64,000 nucleotides of DNA from JAVVEG01 sp032251455 (GTDB lineage: Bacteria > Pseudomonadota > Gammaproteobacteria > Pseudomonadales > Pseudohongiellaceae): positions 124,001-188,000 of the forward strand of contig JAVVEG010000003.1 in NCBI GenBank assembly GCA_032251455.1. Direction: 5' to 3'. Position numbers and translations under genes: made by a program. Every line of letters begins with the position of its first letter. Within the stretch, counting starts at the first letter, position 1. Below are positions 10,114 through 19,330 of the stretch, in pieces. A model generated the notes under the pieces. It had not been told where the DNA came from. It worked only from the letters and a program-made list of their open reading frames with translations, and searched no databases.

Positions 10114-11052
10114 TTGAAAATGGAACAGAAAATCGCTGGGAAAGATGTTACATCGTTGGGTCGTGTCGCCGTGTTGATGGGGGGCGATTCAGCGGAGAGA
10201 GAAATCTCATTGTTGAGTGGTGGTGCCGTGTTCAATGCATTGCAGGCTGCTGGCGTTGATGTTGTGGCCATAGATGCGGCAGATGATTTGCTGGGCAGCC
10301 TGCAGCGCAGCAACGCTGATCGTGTGTTCAATATGCTGCATGGCAGAGGCGGCGAGGATGGCAAGGTTCAGGGTCTGCTGGAACTTATGGGCCTGCCCTA
10401 TACCGGCAGTGGAGTACTGGCTTCAGCGCTGAGTATGGATAAGCTGAAAACAAAACTGTTATGGCAAAGCCAGAGCATACCAACACCGGAGTTCATGCTG
10501 TTGAACACCGGAACCGACTGGGAATCTCTTATTGCTGATATGGGGGAAGTCGTGGTGAAACCGGTTCGTGAAGGCTCCAGCATCGGCATGTCCATTGCCT
10601 GTTCGGCACAGGAGTTGAAAATTGCGTATGAACAAGCCAGAGCGTTTGATTCTGAAGTCATGGCGGAAAAACGGATAAAAGGTGCGGAATTTACTGTTGC
10701 CATTCTGGGTGGCAAGACTCTGCCGCCAATCGAGTTGAAAACGAGTCATGTATTTTACGATTTCAATGCGAAATATGTGGCAGATGACACCCAATATATT
10801 TGCCCGGCAGCTTTGGATGAGAGCAAGCTGCTGCTTTTGCAGGAATTGAGTCTGCAGGCGTTTTCCGCACTTGGCTGCGAAGGCTGGGGTCGGGTTGATG
10901 TGATGCAGGATGAAGAGGGAGGATTCTGGTTGCTGGAGATAAATACAATCCCGGGTATGACCAGTCACAGTCTCGTTCCCATGGCTGGAGCAGCGGCCGG
11001 ATTGAATTTTGAACAACTCATTCTTGAAATATTAACAGCAAAAATAAACTGA
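10114..11052 (+). CDS. ddlB: D-alanine:D-alanine ligase DdlB
   Basis: ATP-grasp enzyme that makes the D-Ala-D-Ala dipeptide used by MurF. The N-terminal MGGDSAEREISLLSG motif, the HGRGGEDGKVQG loop, the VKPVREGSSIGM ATP-grasp segment and the terminal metal-binding LEINTIPGMT are all seen. Length is 312 residues. The start is either TTG 10114, which has a good spacing (7 bases) from a G-rich ribosome site, or ATG 10120. It lies between murC and ftsQ as in E. coli and Pseudomonas. Confidence 0.95.
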   Translation: MKMEQKIAGKDVTSLGRVAVLMGGDSAEREISLLSGGAVFNALQAAGVDVVAIDAADDLLGSLQRSNADRVFNMLHGRGGEDGKVQGLLELMGLPYTGSGVLASALSMDKLKTKLLWQSQSIPTPEFMLLNTGTDWESLIADMGEVVVKPVREGSSIGMSIACSAQELKIAYEQARAFDSEVMAEKRIKGAEFTVAILGGKTLPPIELKTSHVFYDFNAKYVADDTQYICPAALDESKLLLLQELSLQAFSALGCEGWGRVDVMQDEEGGFWLLEINTIPGMTSHSLVPMAGAAAGLNFEQLILEILTAKIN

Positions 11053-11074
11053 AAATTACAGTTGACTGGTAATC

Positions 11075-11929
11075 ATGATGCGACAAGGTAATCCTGACAT
11101 TTCATTTTCAGCTTACACGGGTACTACAGAAGTGCCTCGTCATGCATTGAGGAAATCAAAATCAGGGAAAGTATCTGGAGAGGGTCAGCAACAGGCTGCA
11201 AGCGGAAACAACAAGAGCAGGGCATGGTGGCTCGTGCTGATTCTTGTGTTGGCGAGTGGCGTTTTGCTGACGCAGAACCTGGATACATTGCGGGCTTACG
11301 TCAACCGCCCGGTCACCAGCGTGCGCATGGCAACACCTTTGTTGCGTGTCCAGGAACAGGATGTGCGTAAGATTTTGGCTCAATTTACCGATGCAGGCTT
11401 TTTCGCAATGGATGTAAGCGGATTGAAACAGGCTCTGGAAGCAGACCCCTGGGTGGAGCAGGCAATCATCCGCCGGATCTGGCCGGATACATTGACCGTC
11501 GCCATACAGGAAGAAGTACCGATTGCACGTTGGGGTGAAGCGCAACTCCTGAATCAGTATGGAGTTATTTTCAAGCCTGAAGATATCAGCCGGGAACAAG
11601 GCCTGCCACTGCTGGCCGGGCCTGATGGTTCAGCTGGTGAAATGATGCAGCAGTACCAGCTGTTTTCCCGCATGCTGCAGAGTAAGGGCTTACGCATACA
11701 GGTACTGGAACTGAGTATCCGTGGCAGCTGGAATCTGGTCTTCAGCAATGAGGTTACCATGCAGATTGGTCGTGAACAGGTACTGGATCGCATGCAACGG
11801 TTCATTACTTTTTATGATTATCGTTTGCACACACAGTTTGATCAGATCAGTGCAATTGATCTGCGTTATCGCAATGGCATGGCTATTAAAATGAAATCGA
11901 CTGTACCCATTGGAGTTGCAGCTACATGA
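11075..11929 (+). CDS. ftsQ: Cell division protein FtsQ
   Basis: Bitopic divisome protein that recruits FtsB/FtsL to the septum. It has a basic cytoplasmic N-terminus of about 50 residues, one transmembrane helix around residues 51-68, then a periplasmic POTRA domain (starting near VTSVRMATPLLRVQ) and the FtsQ beta domain with the usual DPWVEQAIIRRIWPDTL block. Length 284 is normal. It is identified by architecture and by its position between ddlB and ftsA. The ribosome site is weak, so the second ATG (11078) is equally possible. Confidence 0.93.
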   Translation: MMRQGNPDISFSAYTGTTEVPRHALRKSKSGKVSGEGQQQAASGNNKSRAWWLVLILVLASGVLLTQNLDTLRAYVNRPVTSVRMATPLLRVQEQDVRKILAQFTDAGFFAMDVSGLKQALEADPWVEQAIIRRIWPDTLTVAIQEEVPIARWGEAQLLNQYGVIFKPEDISREQGLPLLAGPDGSAGEMMQQYQLFSRMLQSKGLRIQVLELSIRGSWNLVFSNEVTMQIGREQVLDRMQRFITFYDYRLHTQFDQISAIDLRYRNGMAIKMKSTVPIGVAAT

Positions 11930-11993
11930 AAGGCACAAAAGTTATTTTTAATCCCGTTCACGGCATAAGTTCAGTGAAAGGAGAGATCAGGCA

Positions 11994-13229
11994 ATGAGCA
12001 CCGAAACCAATTCCAATCTGATCGTGGGTCTGGATATAGGCACTTCAAAAGTGGTGGCCATAGTCGGTGAGATCAAGGCTGATGGGAGTATGGACATCAT
12101 CGGTATTGGCAGTCATCGCTCGCGTGGATTGAAAAAAGGCACGGTGGTGAATATCGAATCCACAGTGGAATCGATACAACGTGCAGTGGAAGAAGCCGAA
12201 CTGATGGCAGGCTGCCAAATCCAGTCAGTCTATGCAGGCATTGCCGGAAGTCATATTCGCAGCATGAACTCCCATGGCATTGTGGCAATTCGTGATGGGG
12301 AAGTGATGCGAGCAGATATTGAGAGAGTCATCGATGCGGCGCAGGCGGTTGCCATACCAGCAGATCAGAAGGTTCTGCATATTCTTCCCCAGGAATACAT
12401 CATTGATTCACAGGAAGGAGTCAAGGAGCCGTTGGGAATGTCGGGTGTGCGCCTGGAAGCCAAGGTGCACCTGGTTACCTGTGCCATCAATGCGATTCAG
12501 AACATTGAAAAATGTATCAGGCGTTGTGGTTTGCAAGCGGAAGAAATCATTCTTGAACAGTTGGCATCGAGTTATTCGGTTTTGACTGATGACGAAAAGG
12601 AACTGGGTGTATGCATTGTTGATATAGGTGGCGGTACGACAGATATCGCCATCTTTACCGAAGGGGCGATTCGACACACTGGAGTGATTCCGATTGCCGG
12701 GGATCAGGTGACCAACGATATCGCCATGGCCTTGCGCACACCGACAGAAAATGCGGATGAAATAAAGATCAAATATGCCTGCGCCCTGACCCAGCTGGCC
12801 AGTGCCAGCGACATGATCAAGGTGCCAGGTGTGGGTGATCGTCCAGCCAGAGAACTGTCCAGACAGGCTCTGGCTGAAGTGGTTGAGCCTCGTTATGACG
12901 AACTGTTTACCCTGGTCAAAGCCGAACTGCAACGCAGCGGTTTCGAAAATCTGCTGGCAGCAGGTATCGTTCTTAGCGGAGGAACAAGCAAGATGGAGGG
13001 AGTGGTGGATCTGGCTGAAGAGATATTCCATATGCCGGTTCGTATCGGCTCTCCGCAAAACGTCAGAGGTTTGGCAGACATCGTCAGAAACCCAATTTAT
13101 GCCACCGGCGTAGGTTTGTTGCTGTATGGGCTTAAACAACACCAGGAGCGTGGTTCATTTACCCCGGGAAAAGAGACCCAGGAAGATTTCATAAGCAGGC
13201 TGAAAACATGGTTCAGGAAGAATTTCTAA
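11994..13229 (+). CDS. ftsA: Cell division actin homologue FtsA
   Basis: Actin-like ATPase that tethers FtsZ filaments to the inner membrane. The phosphate loop motifs VGLDIGTSKVVAIVG and VDIGGGTTDIAIF are intact, as is LSGGTSKMEGV. The protein ends with the conserved amphipathic helix (SRLKTWFRKNF) that binds the membrane. Length is 411 residues. A strong AAAGGAGAG lies just upstream of ATG 11994. ftsZ follows 41 bases later. Confidence 0.97.
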   Translation: MSTETNSNLIVGLDIGTSKVVAIVGEIKADGSMDIIGIGSHRSRGLKKGTVVNIESTVESIQRAVEEAELMAGCQIQSVYAGIAGSHIRSMNSHGIVAIRDGEVMRADIERVIDAAQAVAIPADQKVLHILPQEYIIDSQEGVKEPLGMSGVRLEAKVHLVTCAINAIQNIEKCIRRCGLQAEEIILEQLASSYSVLTDDEKELGVCIVDIGGGTTDIAIFTEGAIRHTGVIPIAGDQVTNDIAMALRTPTENADEIKIKYACALTQLASASDMIKVPGVGDRPARELSRQALAEVVEPRYDELFTLVKAELQRSGFENLLAAGIVLSGGTSKMEGVVDLAEEIFHMPVRIGSPQNVRGLADIVRNPIYATGVGLLLYGLKQHQERGSFTPGKETQEDFISRLKTWFRKNF

Positions 13230-13270
13230 CAATCAATTCAATGATATAAACAGGTGCACAAGGGGGCTTT

Positions 13271-14452
13271 ATGTTTGAACTTATAGATAGCATTCCACAA
13301 AATGCAGTGATCAAGGTGATTGGAGTCGGTGGCGGTGGTGGTAACGCTGTCCGGCACATGATCGCCAATAAGGTTGAAGGTGTTGATTTTGTCTGTGCCA
13401 ATACCGATGCGCAGGCTTTGAATGACATGGAAGCCAAAACCTTGCTGCAGATGGGCAGTACGGTAACCAAAGGCCTGGGTGCAGGAGCCAATCCTGAAAT
13501 TGGTCGTCAGGCAGCACTGGAGGACCGTGAGGAGATTGCGGAGATTCTGTCGGGTGCTGATATGGTGTTCATTACCGCGGGCATGGGTGGAGGAACCGGT
13601 ACCGGGGCTGCACCCATTTTTGCCGAGGTAGCCAGGGAAATGGGTATTTTGACGGTGGCGGTAGTCACCCGCCCCTTCCCCTTCGAAGGCAGAAAGCGAT
13701 CGCAGATTGCGGAGCAGGGCATTATTGAGTTGACCCAGCATGTCGACTCCCTGATCACGATACCCAATGAAAAACTGCTTACCGTGCTGGGCAAAAGTGC
13801 GACCTTGCTGGAAGCTTTCCGGGCGGCCAATGATGTGTTGCAGGGGGCAGTAAAAGGTATTGCCGACCTGATCATCCGTCCCGGCATGATCAACGTGGAC
13901 TTTGCCGATGTGCGCACGGTGATGTCAGAGATGGGTATGGCCATGATGGGAACAGGCTATGCCAGCGGGGAGAACCGTGCCCGTGATGCGGCCGAGTCGG
14001 CCATCCGCAGCCCCTTGCTGGAAGATGTCAACCTGCATGGTGCCCGCGGTATTCTGGTCAATATCACCGCTAGCGAGAATCTGTCTCTGGGTGAGTTCAC
14101 TGAAGTGGGTGATACTATCTCCGAGTTTGCTTCCGATGATGCCACGGTCGTGCTGGGTACCGTGATTGATCCAGACATGGGGGATGAAATCCGGGTCACG
14201 GTGGTTGCTACCGGCCTGGGCAGCAAGACTGTTGCTGCCGAACGTCCTACCAAGGTTGTCGACAATACCCGCAAGGCAACCACGATGGCACCCGATTACC
14301 GGCAACTGGACAAGCCAGCTATCATGCGTGGCCGGTCTGGCGCGGGTGCTGCTGCAGCCATGCCGCAAACCGGGCTGGCGCGTGCTGTAGGGGCTGATGC
14401 TGATATGGATTATCTGGACATTCCGGCCTTCCTGCGCAGGCAGGCTGACTGA
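13271..14452 (+). CDS. ftsZ: Cell division tubulin homologue FtsZ
   Basis: GTP-dependent filament former that builds the Z ring. The tubulin signature GGGTGTGAAP lies near residues 105-114, and the N-terminal GVGGGGGNAVRHM loop is present. After a variable linker of about 60 residues the C-terminal FtsA/ZipA-binding peptide DYLDIPAFLRRQAD is complete. Length 393 residues. An AAGGGGG ribosome site precedes ATG 13271. This marks the end of the division genes before lpxC. Confidence 0.98.
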   Translation: MFELIDSIPQNAVIKVIGVGGGGGNAVRHMIANKVEGVDFVCANTDAQALNDMEAKTLLQMGSTVTKGLGAGANPEIGRQAALEDREEIAEILSGADMVFITAGMGGGTGTGAAPIFAEVAREMGILTVAVVTRPFPFEGRKRSQIAEQGIIELTQHVDSLITIPNEKLLTVLGKSATLLEAFRAANDVLQGAVKGIADLIIRPGMINVDFADVRTVMSEMGMAMMGTGYASGENRARDAAESAIRSPLLEDVNLHGARGILVNITASENLSLGEFTEVGDTISEFASDDATVVLGTVIDPDMGDEIRVTVVATGLGSKTVAAERPTKVVDNTRKATTMAPDYRQLDKPAIMRGRSGAGAAAAMPQTGLARAVGADADMDYLDIPAFLRRQAD

Positions 14453-14545
14453 GCGCTGGAGCAAGCTTGAACAGGTTGGGTTCTTGATTGAGATTTGTTA
14501 TCATCGCCGGCATCTTCACCTTATCACCTGGGTGACAATGCCGGT

Positions 14546-14565
14546 GGCCTGCCTGTGTTCAGGCC
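14546..14565 (+). promoter_or_regulatory. Stem-loop in the lpxC leader
   Basis: The 135-base gap between ftsZ and lpxC contains a perfect 6 bp stem, GGCCTG (14546-14551) and CAGGCC (14560-14565), about 22 bases before the lpxC start. A smaller TCACC/GGTGA hairpin lies at 14524-14535. There is also a possible promoter (TTGGGT, 16 bases, TTATCA) ahead of them. Neither hairpin has a T-run, so they look like leader structure rather than a terminator. A regulatory role is inference. Confidence 0.35.
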
Positions 14566-14587
14566 CATTTCCAGGAAGCTCGAATCT

Positions 14588-15499
14588 ATGCTGAAACAAA
14601 GAACCTTGAAGAATGCGATCAGAGCTACTGGCGTTGGCCTGCATACAGGTGAGAAAGTCTACCTGCTGTTGCGGCCGGCACCGGTGAATACCGGTATCAT
14701 CTTCATTCGGTCCGATCTGAGCCCCATGGTTGAGATTCCTGCCCGGGCTGACTATGTGGGTGATACCGTGCTTTCGACGACGCTGGTCAAGGGTGATGTC
14801 CGTATTTCCACCATTGAACATCTGATGTCGGCCATGTCCGGCCTGGGCATTGATAATGCCTATATCGAGGTCAGTGCCGCCGAAGTGCCGATCATGGATG
14901 GCAGCGCCGGGCCTTTTGTATTCCTGATCCAGTCCGCAGGTATCGAGGAGCAGCCTGAACCCAAGCGGTTCATCCGGATACTCAAGCCATTGCGGCTGGA
15001 AGAGGGTGACAAGTCAGTCAGCCTCGAACCGTTTGATGGTTTCAAGGTAAGTTACACCCTGCTCTATGATCATCCGGTCTACCGCAAATACACCAAGTCT
15101 GCCAGTATCGATTTCTCCAGTACCTCTTTTGTCAAGGAAGTCAGCAGGGCCAGAACCTTCGGTTTCATGCACGAATTCGAGGAGTTGCGCAACCGCAATC
15201 TGGCGCTGGGCGCGAGCATGGACAATGCCATTGCCGTCGGGGATTACAAGGTGTTGAATGAAGACGGTCTGCGCTATGAAGACGAGTTTGTCAAACACAA
15301 GATTCTGGATTCTATCGGTGATCTGTATCTGCTGGGTATGAGTCTGATTGGTGAGTTCAAGGGATATAAATCTGGACATGCGTTGAATAATGCATTATTA
15401 AGGTCGCTCGAAGTCAACAAAGATGCCTGGGAGATAGTCAGCTTTGAAACCGAATCCAATGTGCCCATCTCGTACATGAAACCGGTGCTGGCGGCCTGA
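14588..15499 (+). CDS. lpxC: UDP-3-O-acyl-GlcNAc deacetylase LpxC
   Basis: Zinc enzyme for the committed step of lipid A synthesis. The zinc and catalytic residues are in place: His in TIEHLMSAMSGLGIDN, the HKILDSIGDL motif with its His and Asp ligands, and the late SGHALNNALL histidine. The protein is 303 residues, close to the 305 of E. coli. An upstream GTG/ATG-containing extension of the frame (from 14495) is rejected because ATG 14588 matches the family start (MLKQRTLKN) and has AGGAAG upstream. Confidence 0.97.
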   Translation: MLKQRTLKNAIRATGVGLHTGEKVYLLLRPAPVNTGIIFIRSDLSPMVEIPARADYVGDTVLSTTLVKGDVRISTIEHLMSAMSGLGIDNAYIEVSAAEVPIMDGSAGPFVFLIQSAGIEEQPEPKRFIRILKPLRLEEGDKSVSLEPFDGFKVSYTLLYDHPVYRKYTKSASIDFSSTSFVKEVSRARTFGFMHEFEELRNRNLALGASMDNAIAVGDYKVLNEDGLRYEDEFVKHKILDSIGDLYLLGMSLIGEFKGYKSGHALNNALLRSLEVNKDAWEIVSFETESNVPISYMKPVLAA

Positions 15500-15517
15500 T
15501 TACAGTCCGGATGTGGT

Positions 15518-16444
15518 ATGAAAGTAATAGTTATCAATGAACGTCATGGTCAGAGCAAAACCATCGTCCTCAAGGGCTGGCTGAAAGGCTTGCTCTCTGT
15601 CTGTTTGCTTGGGGCCCCTGTCGCTCTGGGCTATCTCGGTTACCACCTCGCCCTGTCCCAGGCCGATCAGGGTTACTCCCAGGAAACTGCGCAAAGCTGG
15701 CAACAGCAGCTGCGCGAACAGGCCGATCTGCTGGCCCAGGTAAAACGGGATGCAGAACAGCAGCTGGAAGCCATGACCATGCGTCTGGCGATGCTGCAGG
15801 CCCGGTTGTTGCGCCTGGATGCGCTGGGACAACGGGTGACTACTGTTGCCCGACTGGACAATGGCGAGTTTGATTTCAGCCAGGACCCTGGTTACGGTGG
15901 CCCTCTTCTGGATGAAGGCGACAGCTTTGCTCAGCCTGATTTTCTGCAGGCGATTTCGCAGTTGGAAGAACAAGTGGCTGACCGGGCGCAACAGCTTGAA
16001 ATTCTTGAAGAATTGATGATGAACCGGCAGCTTGATGCCAACAGTTTTCTGGCCGGCAGGCCGGTCAACAAAGGCTGGATATCATCCGGTTTCGGGCGGC
16101 GGGTTGATCCCTTTACCGGGCGTCTGGCCTGGCACTCCGGTGTGGATTTTGCCGGCAAGGCCGGTGATGATGTCATCAGTGTAGCGGCAGGCGTGGTAAC
16201 CTGGTCGGGTGACAAGCAAGGGTATGGTCTGACGGTTGAGCTCAATCACGGTAATGGCTATACCACCCGTTATGCACATGCCGACAAGCTTCTGGTGGAA
16301 TCCGGAGATATCATCCGCAAGGGTCAGACCATAGCCCTGATCGGCAATACCGGGCGCTCTACCGGTCCTCATGTTCATTTTGAAGTTTACAAGAATGGTC
16401 GCATAGTAGATCCCTCCTCGTATATCCACCGTACCGCACGCTAG
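15518..16444 (+). CDS. M23 (LytM-type) peptidase with N-terminal membrane anchor
   Basis: Probable murein endopeptidase or LytM regulator. The sequence has an N-terminal hydrophobic segment at about residues 22-48, a long helical/coiled-coil middle (about 50-180) and a C-terminal LytM domain. The zinc ligands are intact: HSGVDF (H and D), and GPHVHFE (HxH), so it should be catalytically active rather than a degenerate NlpD/EnvC-like activator. It sits between lpxC and secA, where Pseudomonas also has an M23 gene (from memory). Substrate and partner are not known from sequence. Confidence 0.88.
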   Translation: MKVIVINERHGQSKTIVLKGWLKGLLSVCLLGAPVALGYLGYHLALSQADQGYSQETAQSWQQQLREQADLLAQVKRDAEQQLEAMTMRLAMLQARLLRLDALGQRVTTVARLDNGEFDFSQDPGYGGPLLDEGDSFAQPDFLQAISQLEEQVADRAQQLEILEELMMNRQLDANSFLAGRPVNKGWISSGFGRRVDPFTGRLAWHSGVDFAGKAGDDVISVAAGVVTWSGDKQGYGLTVELNHGNGYTTRYAHADKLLVESGDIIRKGQTIALIGNTGRSTGPHVHFEVYKNGRIVDPSSYIHRTAR

Positions 16445-16462
16445 ACTTTCCCTTTCAGACTG

Positions 16463-16503
16463 ACGGCATCTGTACGCGTAGAAAGTGCAGAGAGTTATGC
16501 CGT
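16463..16503 (+). promoter_or_regulatory. Stem-loop upstream of secA
   Basis: The 117-base gap before secA contains a 7 bp perfect stem, ACGGCAT (16463-16469) with ATGCCGT (16497-16503), enclosing a 27-base loop. No T-run follows, and no SecM-like arrest peptide is encoded in the gap. It could be part of a leader structure for secA; the significance is uncertain. Confidence 0.25.
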
Positions 16504-16561
16504 ATCGATTCCGGAAACTCCGGCTGGTTTCAACGTATTCGCAATCTGGTAAAGCACAATC

Positions 16562-19318
16562 ATGAATCTATCGTTTTTAAGCAAACTCTTTGGCAGCAGC
16601 AACTCCCGGCAACTGAAGCGGATTTCCCGTATCGTGCGTCAGATCAACAGTCATGAACAAGCCCTGGAAGCACTTGATGATGAACAGTTGAAGGCCAGGA
16701 CCAGTGAATTCAGAACGCGCTACCAGGACGGTGAGACACTGGACAGGATGCTGCCGGAAGCCTTTGCCGTAGTGCGCGAGGCCAGCAAGCGAACATTGAA
16801 GTTGCGGCATTTTGACGTCCAGATGATTGGCGGCATCGTCCTGCATGAAGGCAATATCGCGGAGATGAAAACCGGGGAAGGCAAAACCCTGGTGGCAACA
16901 CTACCGGCCTATCTGAATGGTTTGACCGGGAAAGGCGTGCATATAGTGACGGTCAACGACTACCTGGCTCGCCGCGATGCCAACTGGATGCGTCCGCTGT
17001 ATGAGTTTCTGGGGCTGACGGTCGGTGTCATTGTTTCTGGCCAGACCGGCGAGGAAAAACATGCGGCCTACCGGGCCGATATCAGCTACGGCACCAATAA
17101 CGAGTTTGGCTTCGATTATCTGCGTGACAATATGGCTTTCCGTCTGGAAGACAAGATGCAGAAACCTCTGTATTTTGCCATCGTGGACGAAGTGGATTCG
17201 ATCCTGATCGATGAGGCTCGCACTCCCTTGATTATCTCCGGTGCTGCCCAGGACAGTTCCCAACTGTACCGGGCCATCAATGCCCTGATACCCAAACTGG
17301 AAAAAGGGGAGGCCCGTCAGGAGAAAAAATCCCTGGATCTTCACCTTGAACCCAAGGAAGAAAGCGGCCATTTTGTCATCGATGAAAAGGCACGGCAGGT
17401 AGAACTGACCGAGGCGGGTCACGAATTCATTGAAGACCTGCTCAGCCAGCAGAAATTGCTGGCTGAGGGGGAAAGTCTCTATGCGGCAGCCAATCTCAAT
17501 CTGCTGCATCATGTCCACTCAGCACTGAAGGCGCATTACCTGTTTCACAAGGATGTCGAGTATATCGTCAAGGATCGCCGTATCGTCCTGATTGATGAGC
17601 ATACCGGCAGAACCATGGAAGGGCGCCGTCTTTCCGAGGGGCTGCACCAGGCCATCGAGGCCAAGGAAGGACTGGATATCCAGAGTGAAAGCCAGACCCT
17701 GGCCTCCACCACGTTCCAGAACTATTTCCGTCTGTATCAGAAATTGTCCGGCATGACCGGTACGGCAGATACGGAAGCCTTCGAGTTCAAGCAGATATAC
17801 GGTCTGGATGTCGTGGTGATTCCACCCAACAAACCGATGCAGCGAATAGACAAGAATGATTTGATCTTTCTCTCCATGGAGGAAAAGTTTGAAGCCATTG
17901 TGCGGGATATCAAGGAGTTGAGTGCCAAGGGGGCTCCTATCCTGGTAGGTACTGCCTCGATCGATACCTCGGAGTTGCTGTCGAAATTTCTGCTCAAGGA
18001 GAAAATCGACCATGAGGTTCTCAATGCCAAATTCCATGAAAAGGAAGCGTTTATTGTGGCTCAGGCTGGTCGGCCAGGTGCGGTGACCATTGCCACCAAT
18101 ATGGCGGGTCGGGGCACCGACATCGTGCTGGGAGGCAATTGGGAGGCCGAAGTTGCCGAGCTGGAAAACCCCTCTGAACAACAGATTGCAGAAATAAAGG
18201 CAAAATGGCAGGAGCGTCATGATCTTGTCATTGCGGCAGGAGGTTTGCACATCATTGGTACCGAGCGGCACGAGTCACGACGTATCGATAACCAGCTCAG
18301 GGGGCGTTCCGGCCGCCAGGGAGATCCAGGTTTTTCCCGTTTCTACCTGTCCCTGGAAGATAATCTGATGCGTATCTTTGCTTCTGACCGGGTCAAGAAT
18401 TTCATGCAAGCACTGGGCATGGAAAAAGGAGAAGCCATCGAACACAACATGGTTTCCAAGTCCATTGAAAAAGCCCAGCGCAAGGTGGAAGGACGCAATT
18501 TCGATATTCGCAAACAACTTCTCGAATATGACAATGTGGCCAATGACCAGCGCACCATCATCTATCGGCAACGCAATGAACTGATGGCTAGTGATGATAT
18601 TTCAGAGATGATCGACGCGATGCGTGAGCAGGCTGTGGAGGCTGTGGTCAGCAATCATATTCCACAGCAAAGTGTCGCTGAACAATGGGATATCCCGGGC
18701 CTTGAGCAGGCCATCGAGGCCGAGTTTGCAGTCAGTCTGCCAATCCAGCAATGGCTGGATGAAGACACCTCGCTGTATGAGGAAACCCTGCGGGAAAAGA
18801 TACATGAGGCACTGACCCAGGCCTATCGGGCCAAAAGTGCCGTGGTGGGAGACAAGATGCGTCTGTTGGAGAAACAGATAGTGTTGCAGATTCTGGATAA
18901 TCTCTGGAAAGAACATCTGGCCGCGATGGATCAATTGCGTCAGGGTATCTTTCTGCGCGGCTATGCCGGCAAGAACCCGAAACAGGAATACAAACGGGAA
19001 GCCTTTGAATTGTTCCAGACCCTGATGTCCAATTTGCAGCAGGAGGTCACCCGCTTTCTGAGTCATGTGCAGGTCAGATCAACGGAAGAGATTGATGCCC
19101 TGGAGAAAAAGCGGGCGGAGGAACAGGCCCGTGAAAAGCTCTTGATGCAGCATGCCGAAGCTTCCGCAATGGCTGGCAAAGAGGCTGGCAGAGAGGCTGG
19201 CAACCCGCAGGACGGCAAAACACCTTTTGTGCGCAGCGACAGGAAAGTTGGCCGCAATGATCCCTGCCCCTGCGGGTCGGGCAAAAAATACAAACAGTGT
19301 CACGGACAATTGAGTTGA
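16562..19318 (+). CDS. secA: Preprotein translocase ATPase SecA
   Basis: Motor ATPase of the Sec pathway, acting at the inner membrane with SecYEG and SecB. The Walker A motif MKTGEGKTL is near residue 103 and the DEAD-type VDEVDSILIDEARTPL is near 210. The helical scaffold follows, and the C-terminal zinc site CPCGSGKKYKQCH, which binds SecB and lipid, is intact. Length 918 residues is slightly above E. coli (901). The ribosome site is weak. argJ follows 12 bases downstream. Confidence 0.98.
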   Translation: MNLSFLSKLFGSSNSRQLKRISRIVRQINSHEQALEALDDEQLKARTSEFRTRYQDGETLDRMLPEAFAVVREASKRTLKLRHFDVQMIGGIVLHEGNIAEMKTGEGKTLVATLPAYLNGLTGKGVHIVTVNDYLARRDANWMRPLYEFLGLTVGVIVSGQTGEEKHAAYRADISYGTNNEFGFDYLRDNMAFRLEDKMQKPLYFAIVDEVDSILIDEARTPLIISGAAQDSSQLYRAINALIPKLEKGEARQEKKSLDLHLEPKEESGHFVIDEKARQVELTEAGHEFIEDLLSQQKLLAEGESLYAAANLNLLHHVHSALKAHYLFHKDVEYIVKDRRIVLIDEHTGRTMEGRRLSEGLHQAIEAKEGLDIQSESQTLASTTFQNYFRLYQKLSGMTGTADTEAFEFKQIYGLDVVVIPPNKPMQRIDKNDLIFLSMEEKFEAIVRDIKELSAKGAPILVGTASIDTSELLSKFLLKEKIDHEVLNAKFHEKEAFIVAQAGRPGAVTIATNMAGRGTDIVLGGNWEAEVAELENPSEQQIAEIKAKWQERHDLVIAAGGLHIIGTERHESRRIDNQLRGRSGRQGDPGFSRFYLSLEDNLMRIFASDRVKNFMQALGMEKGEAIEHNMVSKSIEKAQRKVEGRNFDIRKQLLEYDNVANDQRTIIYRQRNELMASDDISEMIDAMREQAVEAVVSNHIPQQSVAEQWDIPGLEQAIEAEFAVSLPIQQWLDEDTSLYEETLREKIHEALTQAYRAKSAVVGDKMRLLEKQIVLQILDNLWKEHLAAMDQLRQGIFLRGYAGKNPKQEYKREAFELFQTLMSNLQQEVTRFLSHVQVRSTEEIDALEKKRAEEQAREKLLMQHAEASAMAGKEAGREAGNPQDGKTPFVRSDRKVGRNDPCPCGSGKKYKQCHGQLS

Positions 19319-19330
19319 CAGGGTAACAAC

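Noticed and set aside
16445..16561. SecM-like arrest peptide upstream of secA
   Set aside because: The preceding gene is an M23 peptidase and the gap encodes no arrest motif.
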